From assembly GCA_963780655.1 (NCBI GenBank), contig CAWACP010000006.1, forward strand, positions 1 through 64,000: 64,000 bases of DNA. Reading direction: 5' to 3'. Source of the stretch: CAWACP01 sp963780655 (GTDB lineage Bacteria > Acidobacteriota > Terriglobia > Bryobacterales > Bryobacteraceae). Under the pieces are notes generated by a model. The model searched no databases and had not been told where the DNA came from. It saw nothing but the letters and a program-made list of their open reading frames with translations. Numbering within the stretch: position 1 is the first letter of the stretch; each line of letters begins with the position of its first letter. The translations under genes and the position numbers were made by a program. Positions 48,480-57,078 of this stretch are shown here, in pieces.

Positions 48480-48923
48480 CTACTGGTCTATGCGTGAGCT
48501 GCGCAGCGGGATGAGCGACCGCAGACGCGGTTCGCGCAGAAACAGGCCGCCCCAGAGCAGGATGCCGACATACACCGGAAACAGCACGTGGCTGAACAGC
48601 GGATCGCCGATGCGCAGATGCGTAGCCACCGCGCCGCCCAGCCAGGCGGTCAACACAATCGCGCCGAGCACAGCGGTGCGCGGAATCACGTACAGCGCGA
48701 CGCAGGCTAACAGGATAACGCCGAGCGGGACCGCCAGGCTAACCGGCCAGCCCGTGCGCACGAACGCCTCTGTCACGGGCTTCGGTTTGACAAGTTTCAT
48801 GACGCCATCCAGCGCCAGAAACGCAACTACCAGGCCACTGGCGACGCGTCCTGCCCAGAACGCCTTTTTCGATGACGGCGTCTCAACCGGCGGCCGCCCA
48901 CTGCTTTGAGCTGTAGTTTCCAT
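48480..48923 (-). CDS. DoxX-like membrane protein
   Basis: 147 residues from ATG 48923 (METTAQSSGRPPVETPSSKK). Four transmembrane segments: ASGLVVAFLALDGVMKLV, VSLAVPLGVILLACVALYVI, VLGAIVLTAWLGGAVATHL and LFSHVLFPVYVGILLWGGLF. The GRVASGLVVAFLALDGVMKL start and AVATHLRIGDP are typical of DoxX-like (DoxX_2) proteins. Such genes often sit next to DGPF/YCII genes and ECF sigma factors, as here, with 17 bases between them. Function unknown, perhaps redox-linked. Confidence 0.8.
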   Translation of the reverse strand: METTAQSSGRPPVETPSSKKAFWAGRVASGLVVAFLALDGVMKLVKPKPVTEAFVRTGWPVSLAVPLGVILLACVALYVIPRTAVLGAIVLTAWLGGAVATHLRIGDPLFSHVLFPVYVGILLWGGLFLREPRLRSLIPLRSSRIDQ

Positions 48924-48940
48924 GAGCATTGGATGTTCTC

Positions 48941-49348
48941 CTACTGCACTTTGGTCGAACGGGACCCGGCCGAATCGACACGGGCGGAGGGCCCTCTTTC
49001 CGGCGGACCGGGGATCTCCATCACCGGCCGGATCTCGACGGTGCCAAAACGCCCCGCCGGCACCTGCCCGGCAATCTCCATCGCCTCATCCAGGTCTCTG
49101 GCTTCGATCAGATAGAATCCCCCGAGCTGTTCGCGCGTCTCCGCGAACGGCCCGTCGGTCACCAGCCGGCGGCCGTCCCGTATTCGGATGCTGGTAGCGG
49201 TTGACGTTGGATGCAGCGGCGACGCGTCCAGAAACTTCCCGGACGCGGCCAGCTGCTGGGCATATTGCGCCGACTCGCCATAACACTGGGCGCGCTCGTT
49301 CTCGCTCAGGCCCTTCTCGTCAAGGTAAATTAGCAGCATGTATTTCAT
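48941..49348 (-). CDS. DGPF/YCII-domain protein, partner of the ECF42 sigma factor
   Basis: 135 residues from ATG 49348, with GGAGG 7 bases upstream. It starts MKYMLLIYLDEKGLSENERA and contains VTDGPFAETREQLGGFYLIE, the family-naming DGPF motif. YCII-fold proteins have a small ferredoxin-like barrel with a conserved His/Asp. It is divergent from the sigma factor gene and the DoxX-like gene follows. A likely ECF-type promoter lies just upstream. Function of DGPF proteins is not established; they are known partners and targets of ECF42-type sigma factors. Confidence 0.88.
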   Translation of the reverse strand: MKYMLLIYLDEKGLSENERAQCYGESAQYAQQLAASGKFLDASPLHPTSTATSIRIRDGRRLVTDGPFAETREQLGGFYLIEARDLDEAMEIAGQVPAGRFGTVEIRPVMEIPGPPERGPSARVDSAGSRSTKVQ

Positions 49349-49368
49349 CCCTGTACCTCCCTGCAGTG

Positions 49369-49396
49369 GGTCGAACGACGGGAGCCCCGATCGACA
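49369..49396 (-). promoter_or_regulatory. Putative ECF-type promoter of DGPF gene
   Basis: TGTCGA (49396-49391), a 17-base spacer and CGAC (49373-49370) on the minus strand. This is the pattern I recall for ECF42 promoters (TGTCGA ... CGA). It lies just before the ribosome site of the DGPF gene, giving a very short leader. It would let the adjacent sigma factor drive this gene. Confidence 0.4.
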
Positions 49397-49423
49397 CTCC
49401 CGCCAAAACTTTTTGCCCCGGCC

Positions 49424-50665
49424 ATGCCAATAGACGCAGCAGCGGCTGTCGAAGAAGTCTACCGCGCCGACTGGGGCCGGATCGTGGCCACCCTTATCGG
49501 CATAGTCCGCGATTTCGATCTGGCCGAGGAATGCGCCCAGGAAGCCTTCGCCGTGGCCGCGGAACAATGGCGTGAGTCGGGCATCCCGGATATCCCGCGC
49601 GCCTGGATAATCCAGACCGCCCGTCACAAGGCGATCGACAAGATTCGGCGGCGCGAAGTCTACCGCGAGAAGCTGGCGACCTACGCCATTACCGGGCGCG
49701 ACAGCGAGGAACCCGACTACGACACGACGGAGATTCCCGACGATCGCCTGCGGCTGATCTTCACCTGCTGCCATCCGGCGCTCTCCCACGAAGCGCAGAT
49801 CGCGCTGACGCTGCGCACCCTGTGCGGGCTCACCACCGACGAGATCGCGAGAGCTTTCCTGGCCTCGCCCGTGACCATGGCGCAGCGGCTGGTGCGCGCC
49901 AAGCGCAAGATCCGCGATGCCGGAATCCCCTATGCCGTGCCCGCCCTCAGTGAAATGGGCGCGCGGCTGGATGCGGTGCTCACGGTGATTTACCTGGTCT
50001 TCAATGAAGGCTACGTGGCTACCAGCGGCGCTTCGCTCATCAGAACCGATCTTTGCGCCGAAGCGATTCGTCTGGGGCGCCTGGTTCTGGAATTGATGCA
50101 GCCGCAGCCTCCGGCGGAAGCAAAGGCCCTGCTGGCGCTCATGCTGCTTCATGACGCGCGGCGGGAGGCGCGACTCGACCTCGCCGGCGAAATCGTCGTT
50201 CTCGACGAGCAGGACCGCAGCCGCTGGAATCGACGGCAAATCGGCGAGGCATTGCCGCTCGTCCGCGACTCTATCGTCGGCGGAGACCCCGGTCCATTCG
50301 CGCTACAGGCGGCGATAGCGGCGGTGCATTGTCAGGCGGCGCGGCCCGACGATACGAACTGGGCGCAGATCGTCCGCTGGTACAGCGAGCTCGAACGCGT
50401 GCAGCCATCGCCGGTGGTCTCGCTGAACCGGGCAATAGCCGTGGCGATGCGGGATGGCCCGCGTCAGGGGCTCGCCCTCATCGACGACCTTGCCGCCGGC
50501 AGCGATCTTGACGACTATCACCTGCTGCATGCGGCGCGGGCCGACTTATTGCGGCGGCTGGGCTTGGCAGCCGAGGCGGCGGATAGCTACCGGCGTGCCC
50601 TCGAACTGGTGACCAATGACAGCGAGCGCCGGTTCCTGGAGCGCCGGCTCAGGGAGGTTTCGTAA
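49424..50665 (+). CDS. ECF sigma factor with long C-terminal domain (ECF42-like)
   Basis: 413 residues. Sigma region 2: VEEVYRADWGRIVATLIGIV, EECAQEAFAVAAEQW. Region 4: ALTLRTLCGLTTDEIARAFL, VTMAQRLVRAKRKIRDA. Then about 220 residues of helical C-terminal domain with AVLTVIYLVFNEGYVATSG, LMQPQPPAEAKALLALMLLH and a TPR-like LLRRLGLAAEAADSYRRALE. This extended layout and the divergent DGPF gene define group ECF42. Such sigma factors have no obvious anti-sigma factor; the C-terminal domain is thought to control activity. Complete gene; ATG 49424. Confidence 0.9.
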   Translation: MPIDAAAAVEEVYRADWGRIVATLIGIVRDFDLAEECAQEAFAVAAEQWRESGIPDIPRAWIIQTARHKAIDKIRRREVYREKLATYAITGRDSEEPDYDTTEIPDDRLRLIFTCCHPALSHEAQIALTLRTLCGLTTDEIARAFLASPVTMAQRLVRAKRKIRDAGIPYAVPALSEMGARLDAVLTVIYLVFNEGYVATSGASLIRTDLCAEAIRLGRLVLELMQPQPPAEAKALLALMLLHDARREARLDLAGEIVVLDEQDRSRWNRRQIGEALPLVRDSIVGGDPGPFALQAAIAAVHCQAARPDDTNWAQIVRWYSELERVQPSPVVSLNRAIAVAMRDGPRQGLALIDDLAAGSDLDDYHLLHAARADLLRRLGLAAEAADSYRRALELVTNDSERRFLERRLREVS

Positions 50666-51082
50666 CAGGGAAAACGGGCGGCCGGCGGTGGGGCGGGTTT
50701 ATGGCGACGACAACGCCGGCCGGAACAAACGCCACCGGAGGCAGGCCAGTCAGCACGCGCCAGAGAATGCGAGCCAACGCCAGCAGAAGGCCAAGCCGAG
50801 TTCTCCTACCGCAAGCGGCGGCACAGGCACTCCCGGACGAAACAGGTCTGTTCGAATGTGCGCGCGGACAGGATTACCGCAATACGGGTATGGATCCCGG
50901 AAGCGGAAGCCGATGCCGCTGAAACGAATCCACGACAAACGCCGCGAGCGGCCAGTGCACGGCGCGAAAATCCCACGGGAACAGGCGGCCTTTGTAGAAC
51001 AGGACCTGGCAACGCACCAGAGAACGCCGTTGCGTGGGGCCGCCGAGGTAACCTTTCATCTCCGGCACGCGCCTAGCCAGAT
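50666..51082 (-). other. Gap with possible decayed minus-strand gene
   Basis: On the minus strand, protein-like pieces lie in different frames: CQVLFYKGRLFPWDFRAVHW (start near 51068), then RFRDPYPYCGNPVRAHIRTD. They might be one small gene broken by indels, but there is no recognised family. The plus strand shows nothing. A promoter for the next plus-strand gene should lie near 51,000-51,080. Confidence 0.25.
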
Positions 51083-51460
51083 ATGAGAAAAGTGCGCGTG
51101 CTTTCTGTAGTATTCCTGTTGCTGCTTGCGGCGATGGCGGCTTTTGCGGCGGACGTGACGGGCAAATGGACGGCTCAGGTTCCTGGACGCGGCGGCCAGA
51201 CCCGTGAAGTGACCTTCAACCTCAAGGCGGACGGCGCCACCCTGACCGGCACCATTACCACCCCGCGCGGCGATTCGGACATCTCCGACGGAAAAATCGA
51301 TGGAGACCAGATCTCCTTCACCCAGACCATGAATTTCGGCGGAAACGAGGTGAAGCTGCTCTATAAGGGCAAGGTCTCGGGCGACACCATCGAGTTCACC
51401 CGCCAGCGCGAAGGAGGCGATCAGCCACCCGCCACCTTCACCGCAAAGCGCGCTTCGTGA
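51083..51460 (+). CDS. Small exported beta-barrel-like protein
   Basis: 125 residues. Signal peptide MRKVRVLSVVFLLLLAAMAA, cleaved near FAADVTGKW. The mature part is a run of beta strands: WTAQVPGRGGQTREVTFNLK, GATLTGTITTPRGDSDISDG, ISFTQTMNFGGNEVKLLYKG, GDTIEFTRQREGG. It resembles small lipocalin/avidin-like beta proteins common in Acidobacteria. It lies 16 bases before the outer-membrane receptor and may be co-transcribed. Function unknown. Confidence 0.75.
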   Translation: MRKVRVLSVVFLLLLAAMAAFAADVTGKWTAQVPGRGGQTREVTFNLKADGATLTGTITTPRGDSDISDGKIDGDQISFTQTMNFGGNEVKLLYKGKVSGDTIEFTRQREGGDQPPATFTAKRAS

Positions 51461-51476
51461 CAGGGCGAGTAAGCTG

Positions 51477-54400
51477 TTGACCGTGCGTTGTAGAGCAGGC
51501 GTTTTCGCCTGCATCGGCCTGGTTGCGTCGGCGGCTATGGCGCAGCTGGCGGCGCGCATTACAGGCGTGGTGCGCTCCGGTGGACTGCCTGTTCCCGGAG
51601 CCACCGTCACGGCCACCGAGGGCAGCACAAAGCTCACCACCACCACCGACGAGTCCGGCGCGTACGAGTTCGACAAGGTGGCGAAGGGCACGTGGACGAT
51701 CCGGGTTGAGATGATCGCCTTCCGGCCGGCGAGCCGCGAGGTAGTAGCCGCGGATTCGCCGGTTGTTGCCGACGTGTCGCTTGATGTCGCGCCTCCGGCT
51801 TCCACGCCGGCCCCGTCCTTCGCCCGTTCGGGAAGTCAGACCGGCCAGCGGGGCTACCGTAACCTCGCGCTGAATCAGACGGCGCAGGTGGATGCCCTCA
51901 CCGAAGAGAGCACCGCCGCGGCGTTGCAGAACGGCCAGACCCAGCCGGCAAGCGCGAACGAGGCGTTCCTGATGAACGGCACGCTCGATCGCGGGCTCCA
52001 GCAGAATCAACCGAACGATCTGTTCGGCGGTGGTCGTACGGGTTGGGATGGGCAGGGCCCTGAGGGTGGATTCGGGCCGAACGGTCCCGGAGGGCCGGGC
52101 GCAGGACCAGGCGGGTTCGGCGCCGGAGGCCCTGGCGGACGCTTTGGCCGAGGTGGTGGAGGATTCGGCGGACGAGGCGGCGGCCAATATGCGCGCAACG
52201 GTCAGCGCGGCGGATTCAACGGGCCCTTCGGCAATCGCGCGCGGCGCGGCCGGCAGGGCTACCACGGCATGGCCTCTTTCAGCCTCAATAACTCAGTGTG
52301 GGACGCAAAGCCGTTTTCACTCACTGGAGAGGAAGTGCCGAAGCCTTCATTCGCTCAGTCGCGATTCAGCCTGGTGGGCGGCGGCCCGCTGATGATTCCG
52401 AAGCTCCTCCACAGCAGCAAGACCTTTCTGTTCGTCAGCTATTTCGGCACGCGCGCACGCAACCCATACAGCTCTTTCGGAACCGTGCCGACCGCCGCCG
52501 ATCGGGCCGGCAATTTTTCGGCAGTGATCGATCCGGCCACTGGCCAGCCATTCCCCAGCAACCTTGTTCCCTCGGTGAACCCGACATCAGCTCTGCTCCT
52601 GCAGTACATCCCGCTTCCCAATCTGGCCGGAACGATGACCTCCCGAGGCCTGATCGATAACTACGAGTACACCACTTCGCTGCTCAACAACACCGATAAT
52701 TTCGGCGTACGCGCTAATCACAACCTTTCGCAGAAGGACCGCTTCAACGGCAATTTCAACATGCAACGCCGCGACAGCAATGTGGCGCAGTTGTTCGGTT
52801 ACTCTGATACCACCAGCGGCGCCGGAATCACCACAAACGTGGGCTGGACCCATAACTTCTCCAGCACGCTCCTGAATAACCTGCAGGGCAGCTTCAGCCG
52901 CAACAGCAACCATACGATTCCGTTCTTCGCTTACAAGACCGATGTGGCCTCTCAGGTCGGCATCGAAGGCGTGTCCAGCGCGCCACTCAATTACGGACCG
53001 CCGAACCTGTCATTCACCAATTTCTCATCGCTCACCGACGCGAGTCCGGTGCGCAACGTCAACCAGACCGCCGGCGTCAGCGACGGGCTCACTCTGATCC
53101 GCGGCACGCACAGCGCGACTTTCGGCGGAGGTTTCCGGCGCATGCAGCTCAATCAGGACACGGACCAGAACGGGCGCGGCTCCTTCACCTTTACCGGCAT
53201 AAAAACCGGCTTCGATTTCGCCGACTTTCTGCTCGGAACTCCCTACGAGGCTTCGGTCCGCTACGGCGATACCAGCACTTACTTCCGCGCCAACGCCTGG
53301 AACGCCTACGCGCTGGATGACTGGCACGTGCGCACGAATCTCACTCTCAACGTCGGCCTGCGCTACGAATACTTCACGCCGTACAGCGAGAAATATAACC
53401 GCATCGCCAATCTGGCTTTTCCACTATACTTCGACGGTCCGCCCACGGAGATCCTGCCGGGCCAGCCGGGCGTACCATCGGGCCTGATCCATGCCGACCC
53501 GCATCTGTTCTCCCCGCGCTTCGGTCTGGCGTGGAAGCCGAGGCCCAACGGTTCAACCGTGGTCCGGGCGGGATACGGCCTCTTCTACAACGGTTCCATT
53601 TACGCGCAGTTTCCGGCTCTGCTCGCCGCGCAGCCGCCGTTCGCCAAGACCGCCACGCTGCTCATTACCGGAGATTGCCCTTACTTTGTCATCGCCACAG
53701 CGTTCACCTGTCCGGCCGGAGGCCTGGCCAACACGTACGCAGTCGATCAGCATTACAAGGTGGGGTACGCGCAGACCTGGAACGCATCGATCCAGCAGAA
53801 TCTGCCGAAATCGTTCGTGATGAATCTGGAGTATCTGGGGACCAGGGGCGCGCATCTCGATACGCAGATCCAGCCGTATCCGGCGAGCGCTTCCGGCGTG
53901 GCCAGCTTCATCTACGACGAATCGGCCGGCGATTCCATTTACAACGCGCTGCAGATCCGCCTGATTCGCCGGATGGCTCACGGCGTGTCACTGAACGCGC
54001 TCTACACGTTCTCGAAGTCGATCGACGACGCTTCCACCATCGGCGGAGGCACTCCGGTGGTCGCGCAGAACCCGTTTGACCTCGCCGCCGAACGCGGGCT
54101 GTCGAGCTTCGATCAGCGGCACACTCTGAACCTGAATTACGTGCTGACTTCGCCGGTTGGCGGCGCCACGGGCATGCTCCACGAGTATCGCTGGCTGGAA
54201 CGCGCGCTGCGCGACTGGACGCTGGGCGGCGCAGTAACTTACGGGTCGGGCTTTCCATTGACTGCACGCGTGCTGGGCGTTCAGTCCGATGTGACTGGCA
54301 ACGGCGCGGTAGGCAGCGCCAGAGCCGAAGCAACCGGGCAGCCGGTGGAAACCGGATCGGGCTTCTTTAACACCGCAGCGTTCACGCTGCCCCCGGCGGG

Positions 54401-54647
54401 CCAGTATGGAAACGCGGGCCGTAACACCATCCCCGGCCCGTCTACGCTGGTCTTCAATCTGTCGCTGGGGCGGTTCGTCTCGTTCGGCGAGCGGCGCCGA
54501 CTCGAAGTACGAGCCGATGCCACTAATTTCACCAACAGCGTGAATTACACGTCCTACGGCACGGTCGTGAACGCCCCGAATTACGGCACGGCCACGGCGG
54601 TCGGCTCAATGCGCGCCCTCACGCTCACGACGAGGTTCCGTTTCTGA
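51477..54647 (+). CDS. Oar-like TonB-dependent-receptor-type outer-membrane protein
   Basis: 1056 residues from TTG 51477. The signal region (CIGLVASAAMAQ) is partly encoded by a hairpin repeat. Residues 25-105 are a carboxypeptidase regulatory-like domain (VPGATVTATEGSTKLTTTTD, YEFDKVAKGTWTIRVEM). Residues 185-265 are an unusual Gly/Arg-rich stretch (GPGGFGAGGPGGRFGRGGGG). The rest is a beta barrel, ending in Phe (LTLTTRFRF), the usual outer-membrane signature. No plug motif is obvious. In Acidobacteria such proteins are abundant and probably take up or bind polymers. It overlaps the VWFA gene as TGATG. Confidence 0.85.
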   Translation: MTVRCRAGVFACIGLVASAAMAQLAARITGVVRSGGLPVPGATVTATEGSTKLTTTTDESGAYEFDKVAKGTWTIRVEMIAFRPASREVVAADSPVVADVSLDVAPPASTPAPSFARSGSQTGQRGYRNLALNQTAQVDALTEESTAAALQNGQTQPASANEAFLMNGTLDRGLQQNQPNDLFGGGRTGWDGQGPEGGFGPNGPGGPGAGPGGFGAGGPGGRFGRGGGGFGGRGGGQYARNGQRGGFNGPFGNRARRGRQGYHGMASFSLNNSVWDAKPFSLTGEEVPKPSFAQSRFSLVGGGPLMIPKLLHSSKTFLFVSYFGTRARNPYSSFGTVPTAADRAGNFSAVIDPATGQPFPSNLVPSVNPTSALLLQYIPLPNLAGTMTSRGLIDNYEYTTSLLNNTDNFGVRANHNLSQKDRFNGNFNMQRRDSNVAQLFGYSDTTSGAGITTNVGWTHNFSSTLLNNLQGSFSRNSNHTIPFFAYKTDVASQVGIEGVSSAPLNYGPPNLSFTNFSSLTDASPVRNVNQTAGVSDGLTLIRGTHSATFGGGFRRMQLNQDTDQNGRGSFTFTGIKTGFDFADFLLGTPYEASVRYGDTSTYFRANAWNAYALDDWHVRTNLTLNVGLRYEYFTPYSEKYNRIANLAFPLYFDGPPTEILPGQPGVPSGLIHADPHLFSPRFGLAWKPRPNGSTVVRAGYGLFYNGSIYAQFPALLAAQPPFAKTATLLITGDCPYFVIATAFTCPAGGLANTYAVDQHYKVGYAQTWNASIQQNLPKSFVMNLEYLGTRGAHLDTQIQPYPASASGVASFIYDESAGDSIYNALQIRLIRRMAHGVSLNALYTFSKSIDDASTIGGGTPVVAQNPFDLAAERGLSSFDQRHTLNLNYVLTSPVGGATGMLHEYRWLERALRDWTLGGAVTYGSGFPLTARVLGVQSDVTGNGAVGSARAEATGQPVETGSGFFNTAAFTLPPAGQYGNAGRNTIPGPSTLVFNLSLGRFVSFGERRRLEVRADATNFTNSVNYTSYGTVVNAPNYGTATAVGSMRALTLTTRFRF
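51495..51512. repeat. Hairpin of the dispersed repeat family
   Basis: gcaggcg-tttt-cgcctgc, a perfect 7-base stem with a 4-base loop. It has the same GCAGGCG/CGCCTGC core as the repeats at 43738 and 61564 and encodes part of the signal peptide of the receptor. Confidence 0.75.
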
Positions 54648-56935
54648 TGCTTCGAAGCCTGCGAAGTTTTGGCTCCGTGGGGCAGACGATCGGTTTATGT
54701 CGTCTGCCTGTTCGAGTGCCCGGGCAATGGCAGACGACAAAACCCGATCGTCTGCTCCACGGGGAGCCGACGATACAGTTTCACGGCAGCGGTTCGGTCC
54801 GCCATGTCCAACCCGAACGCCAGACCAGGCGGGCTGACAGCCCGCCGCGGCCTAACAGGCTGCCCCACAAACTGCTCGGCCTCGTCCTGCTTGCCGGCAC
54901 TGCCCTCACCGCGCAGCAGGATGTCATCTTCCGCTCGAGCAGTAATCTGATCGTCGTGGACGTTATTGTCCGCGACAAATCGGGCAAAGAGATCCCGAAC
55001 CTGAACAAAGACGATTTCACGATTACCGAGGAAGGCAAGCCTCAGGCGATCTCGGTATTCGAGTTCCAGCAGCTCAGCTCCGCGCCACCGCCGGGCCCCG
55101 GATTGATCAATCGAACCAGCGGAACTCCGGAACGGCCGAAACCCGCCACAGCATCGGTAATGCCGGGGGGCTCGAAATATCAGGACCGGCGCCTCATCGT
55201 GCTGCTCTTCGATCTGTCTTCCATGCAGCCCGCCGAACAGGTGCGCTCGACCACCTCCGCGCTGAAGTTCCTCAATGAGCAGATGACCGGCTCGGACATC
55301 GTATCCGTCATGACCTTCGCCAACGATCTGAAGACTGTGCAGGAGTTCACGGACGACCGCGATCTGCTCACCGCCGCCATCAAAAAGATCGCCATCGGCG
55401 AAGGAAGCGATCTGAACGCAATCGGCGACACCGGCGATTCCACCAGCGGAGAAGACACCGGCGCCGCATTCGTGGCCGATGAAACCGAGTTCAACATCTT
55501 CAACACCGATAACAAACTGAGCGCGCTCGAAACGGCAGCGAAACAACTCGGCGCGCTGCCCGAAAAGAAGGCCGTCATTTACTACTCGAGCGGCATTCCC
55601 AAAACCGGCGTCGAGAATCAGTCGCAGCTTCTGTCTACGGTGAACGCCGCGGTACGGGCGAACGTCTCGTTCTATCCCGTGGATGCGCGCGGGCTCGCCG
55701 CGCTGCCGCCGGGAGGAGATGCAAGCCACGCCAGCTCGCGCGGCGCAGGACTCTTCAATGGCTCCGCTCAAACCTCGCAGAGAAACACGTTCAACGATCA
55801 GCAGGAAACGCTGGTGACGCTGGCGTCGGACACGGGCGGTAAAGCGCTGCTCGATAACAACGACCTGACCCGCGGCATTCGGCAAGCGCAGGAAGATATC
55901 AGGAGTTACTACATTCTGGGTTACTACAGCACCGATCCCGCGCTGGACGGACGGTACCGCCGCATTCAGGTGAAGGTGGCGAGCCGACTTCAGGCTAAGG
56001 TCGATTACCGAAAGGGTTACTTTGCGCCGAAGGAGTTCGGTAAGTTCAGCGCTTCCGACAAGGAGAGTCAGTTACAGCAGGCGCTGATGCTGGGCGATCC
56101 GGTCACGGATTTGCCGCTCGCGCTGGAAGTGAATTACTTTCGCCTCTCCCGCAATCGCTACTTCGTGCCCGTGGCCGTGAAGATCCCCGGCTCCGAGATC
56201 GAGCTGGCGAAAAAGGGCTCCAACGAGATCACTGAGTTCGATTTCATCGGCGAAGTGCGCGATGCCAAAGGCGTTCAGGTTACTAGTGTCCGCGACGGCA
56301 TCAGCGTGAAGCTTGGGGCCGACAGCGCGGCGCAACTCGAGCGGCGCAATTTCGAATACGACACGGGATTCACGCTACCACCCGGCCAGTATCAACTGAA
56401 ATTTCTGGCGCGCGAGAACCGCACCGGCAAGATGGGTACATTCGAGACGAAGTTCACGGTGCCGGATCTTACCGCCAAATCCGACTATCTCCACGTAAGC
56501 TCGGTTGTGTGGAGTAACCAGCGCGAAGCCCTCCAGGCGGCCGTCGGCGCGGCGACGAAACAGAAGAAGGCCGATGCGAACGATCCGCTGGTGGACAACG
56601 GCCAGAAGCTGATTCCGAGCATAACGCGCGTCTTCCGCAAGGATCAGAATCTGTACGTGTATCTGGAGGCGTACGACCCTGCGCTGCAGCCCGAGCAGAA
56701 GCGGCCGAGCCTGGTGGCAGCGCTCACGTTCTATCGAGGACATACGAAGGCATTCGAGACGGCGCCCGTGCGGCTGGATGAGCTCGCCCCGTCGCGCAAC
56801 GGCACGGTACCGATCCGGTTCCAGGCGCCGCTCGCGAAGCTGCCGCCGGGACGGTACACGTGCCAGGTGAGCGTGGTGGATCAGTTGGCGCGCCGCTTCG
56901 CTTTCGCCCGCGTGCGCATGGTCCTGGTCCCGTAG
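54647..56935 (+). CDS. VWFA-related secreted protein (acidobacterial type)
   Basis: 762 residues. The true signal peptide (KLLGLVLLAGTALTAQQ) appears only at about residue 76, because 200 bases of dispersed repeat lie between the start codon and it. Residues 85-140: SSSNLIVVDVIVRDKSGKEI, DFTITEEGKPQAISVFEFQQ, the N-terminal strand module of this family. Residues 180-420 form a VWFA-like domain: RLIVLLFDLSSMQPAEQVRS (metal site DxSxx), AVIYYSSGIPKTGVENQSQL. Then a beta domain to the end (GRYTCQVSVVDQLARRFAF). Probably secreted, adhesion or surface binding. It overlaps the receptor stop (TGATG), so it is translated from that start. Confidence 0.85.
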   Translation: MLRSLRSFGSVGQTIGLCRLPVRVPGQWQTTKPDRLLHGEPTIQFHGSGSVRHVQPERQTRRADSPPRPNRLPHKLLGLVLLAGTALTAQQDVIFRSSSNLIVVDVIVRDKSGKEIPNLNKDDFTITEEGKPQAISVFEFQQLSSAPPPGPGLINRTSGTPERPKPATASVMPGGSKYQDRRLIVLLFDLSSMQPAEQVRSTTSALKFLNEQMTGSDIVSVMTFANDLKTVQEFTDDRDLLTAAIKKIAIGEGSDLNAIGDTGDSTSGEDTGAAFVADETEFNIFNTDNKLSALETAAKQLGALPEKKAVIYYSSGIPKTGVENQSQLLSTVNAAVRANVSFYPVDARGLAALPPGGDASHASSRGAGLFNGSAQTSQRNTFNDQQETLVTLASDTGGKALLDNNDLTRGIRQAQEDIRSYYILGYYSTDPALDGRYRRIQVKVASRLQAKVDYRKGYFAPKEFGKFSASDKESQLQQALMLGDPVTDLPLALEVNYFRLSRNRYFVPVAVKIPGSEIELAKKGSNEITEFDFIGEVRDAKGVQVTSVRDGISVKLGADSAAQLERRNFEYDTGFTLPPGQYQLKFLARENRTGKMGTFETKFTVPDLTAKSDYLHVSSVVWSNQREALQAAVGAATKQKKADANDPLVDNGQKLIPSITRVFRKDQNLYVYLEAYDPALQPEQKRPSLVAALTFYRGHTKAFETAPVRLDELAPSRNGTVPIRFQAPLAKLPPGRYTCQVSVVDQLARRFAFARVRMVLVP
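54675..54871. repeat. Dispersed repeat block inside VWFA gene 5' end
   Basis: A 34-base arm (54675-54708) and its near-perfect inverse (54729-54762; 31 of 34 identical), each itself a hairpin (gcagacga...tcgtctgc). A second unit ends in ctgccccacaaac near 54871, inverse of the ttgtggggcag ends elsewhere. Open in frame through the VWFA gene. Confidence 0.85.
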
Positions 56936-56970
56936 TGTGGCGCAGACGATCGCCTTTTGTCGTCTGCGAT
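56936..56970. repeat. Single unit of the dispersed repeat
   Basis: gtgtggcgcagacgatcgcc followed by ttttgtcgtctgcg matches the arms at 54675 and 54729. It lies right after the VWFA stop and its hairpin plus T-run may act as a terminator. Confidence 0.7.
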
Positions 56971-56991
56971 GAGCACCATAGCCGCAACCAA

Positions 56992-57076
56992 TCACGGCTC
57001 AGCAGCGTTTCCGAGCCGCGAGCGCAGGTTGCGATAGCTGGCGCGCAGGCAGGCCACAAACACCGATGGCCTGCCC
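56992..57076 (-). pseudogene. C-terminal remnant of a duplicated TIM-barrel isomerase
   Basis: On the minus strand ACLRASYRNLRSRLGN ends at a stop at 56992. It matches the C-terminus of the intact isomerase right of the IS element (SLRTSYRNLRSMDV), with the shared bases gagcgcaggttNcgatagctgg. A similar agtgtggcgcagacg string lies below both copies. The IS630 element sits directly upstream of this remnant, so the rest of a tandem paralog has been lost. Confidence 0.6.
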
Positions 57077-57078
57077 TA

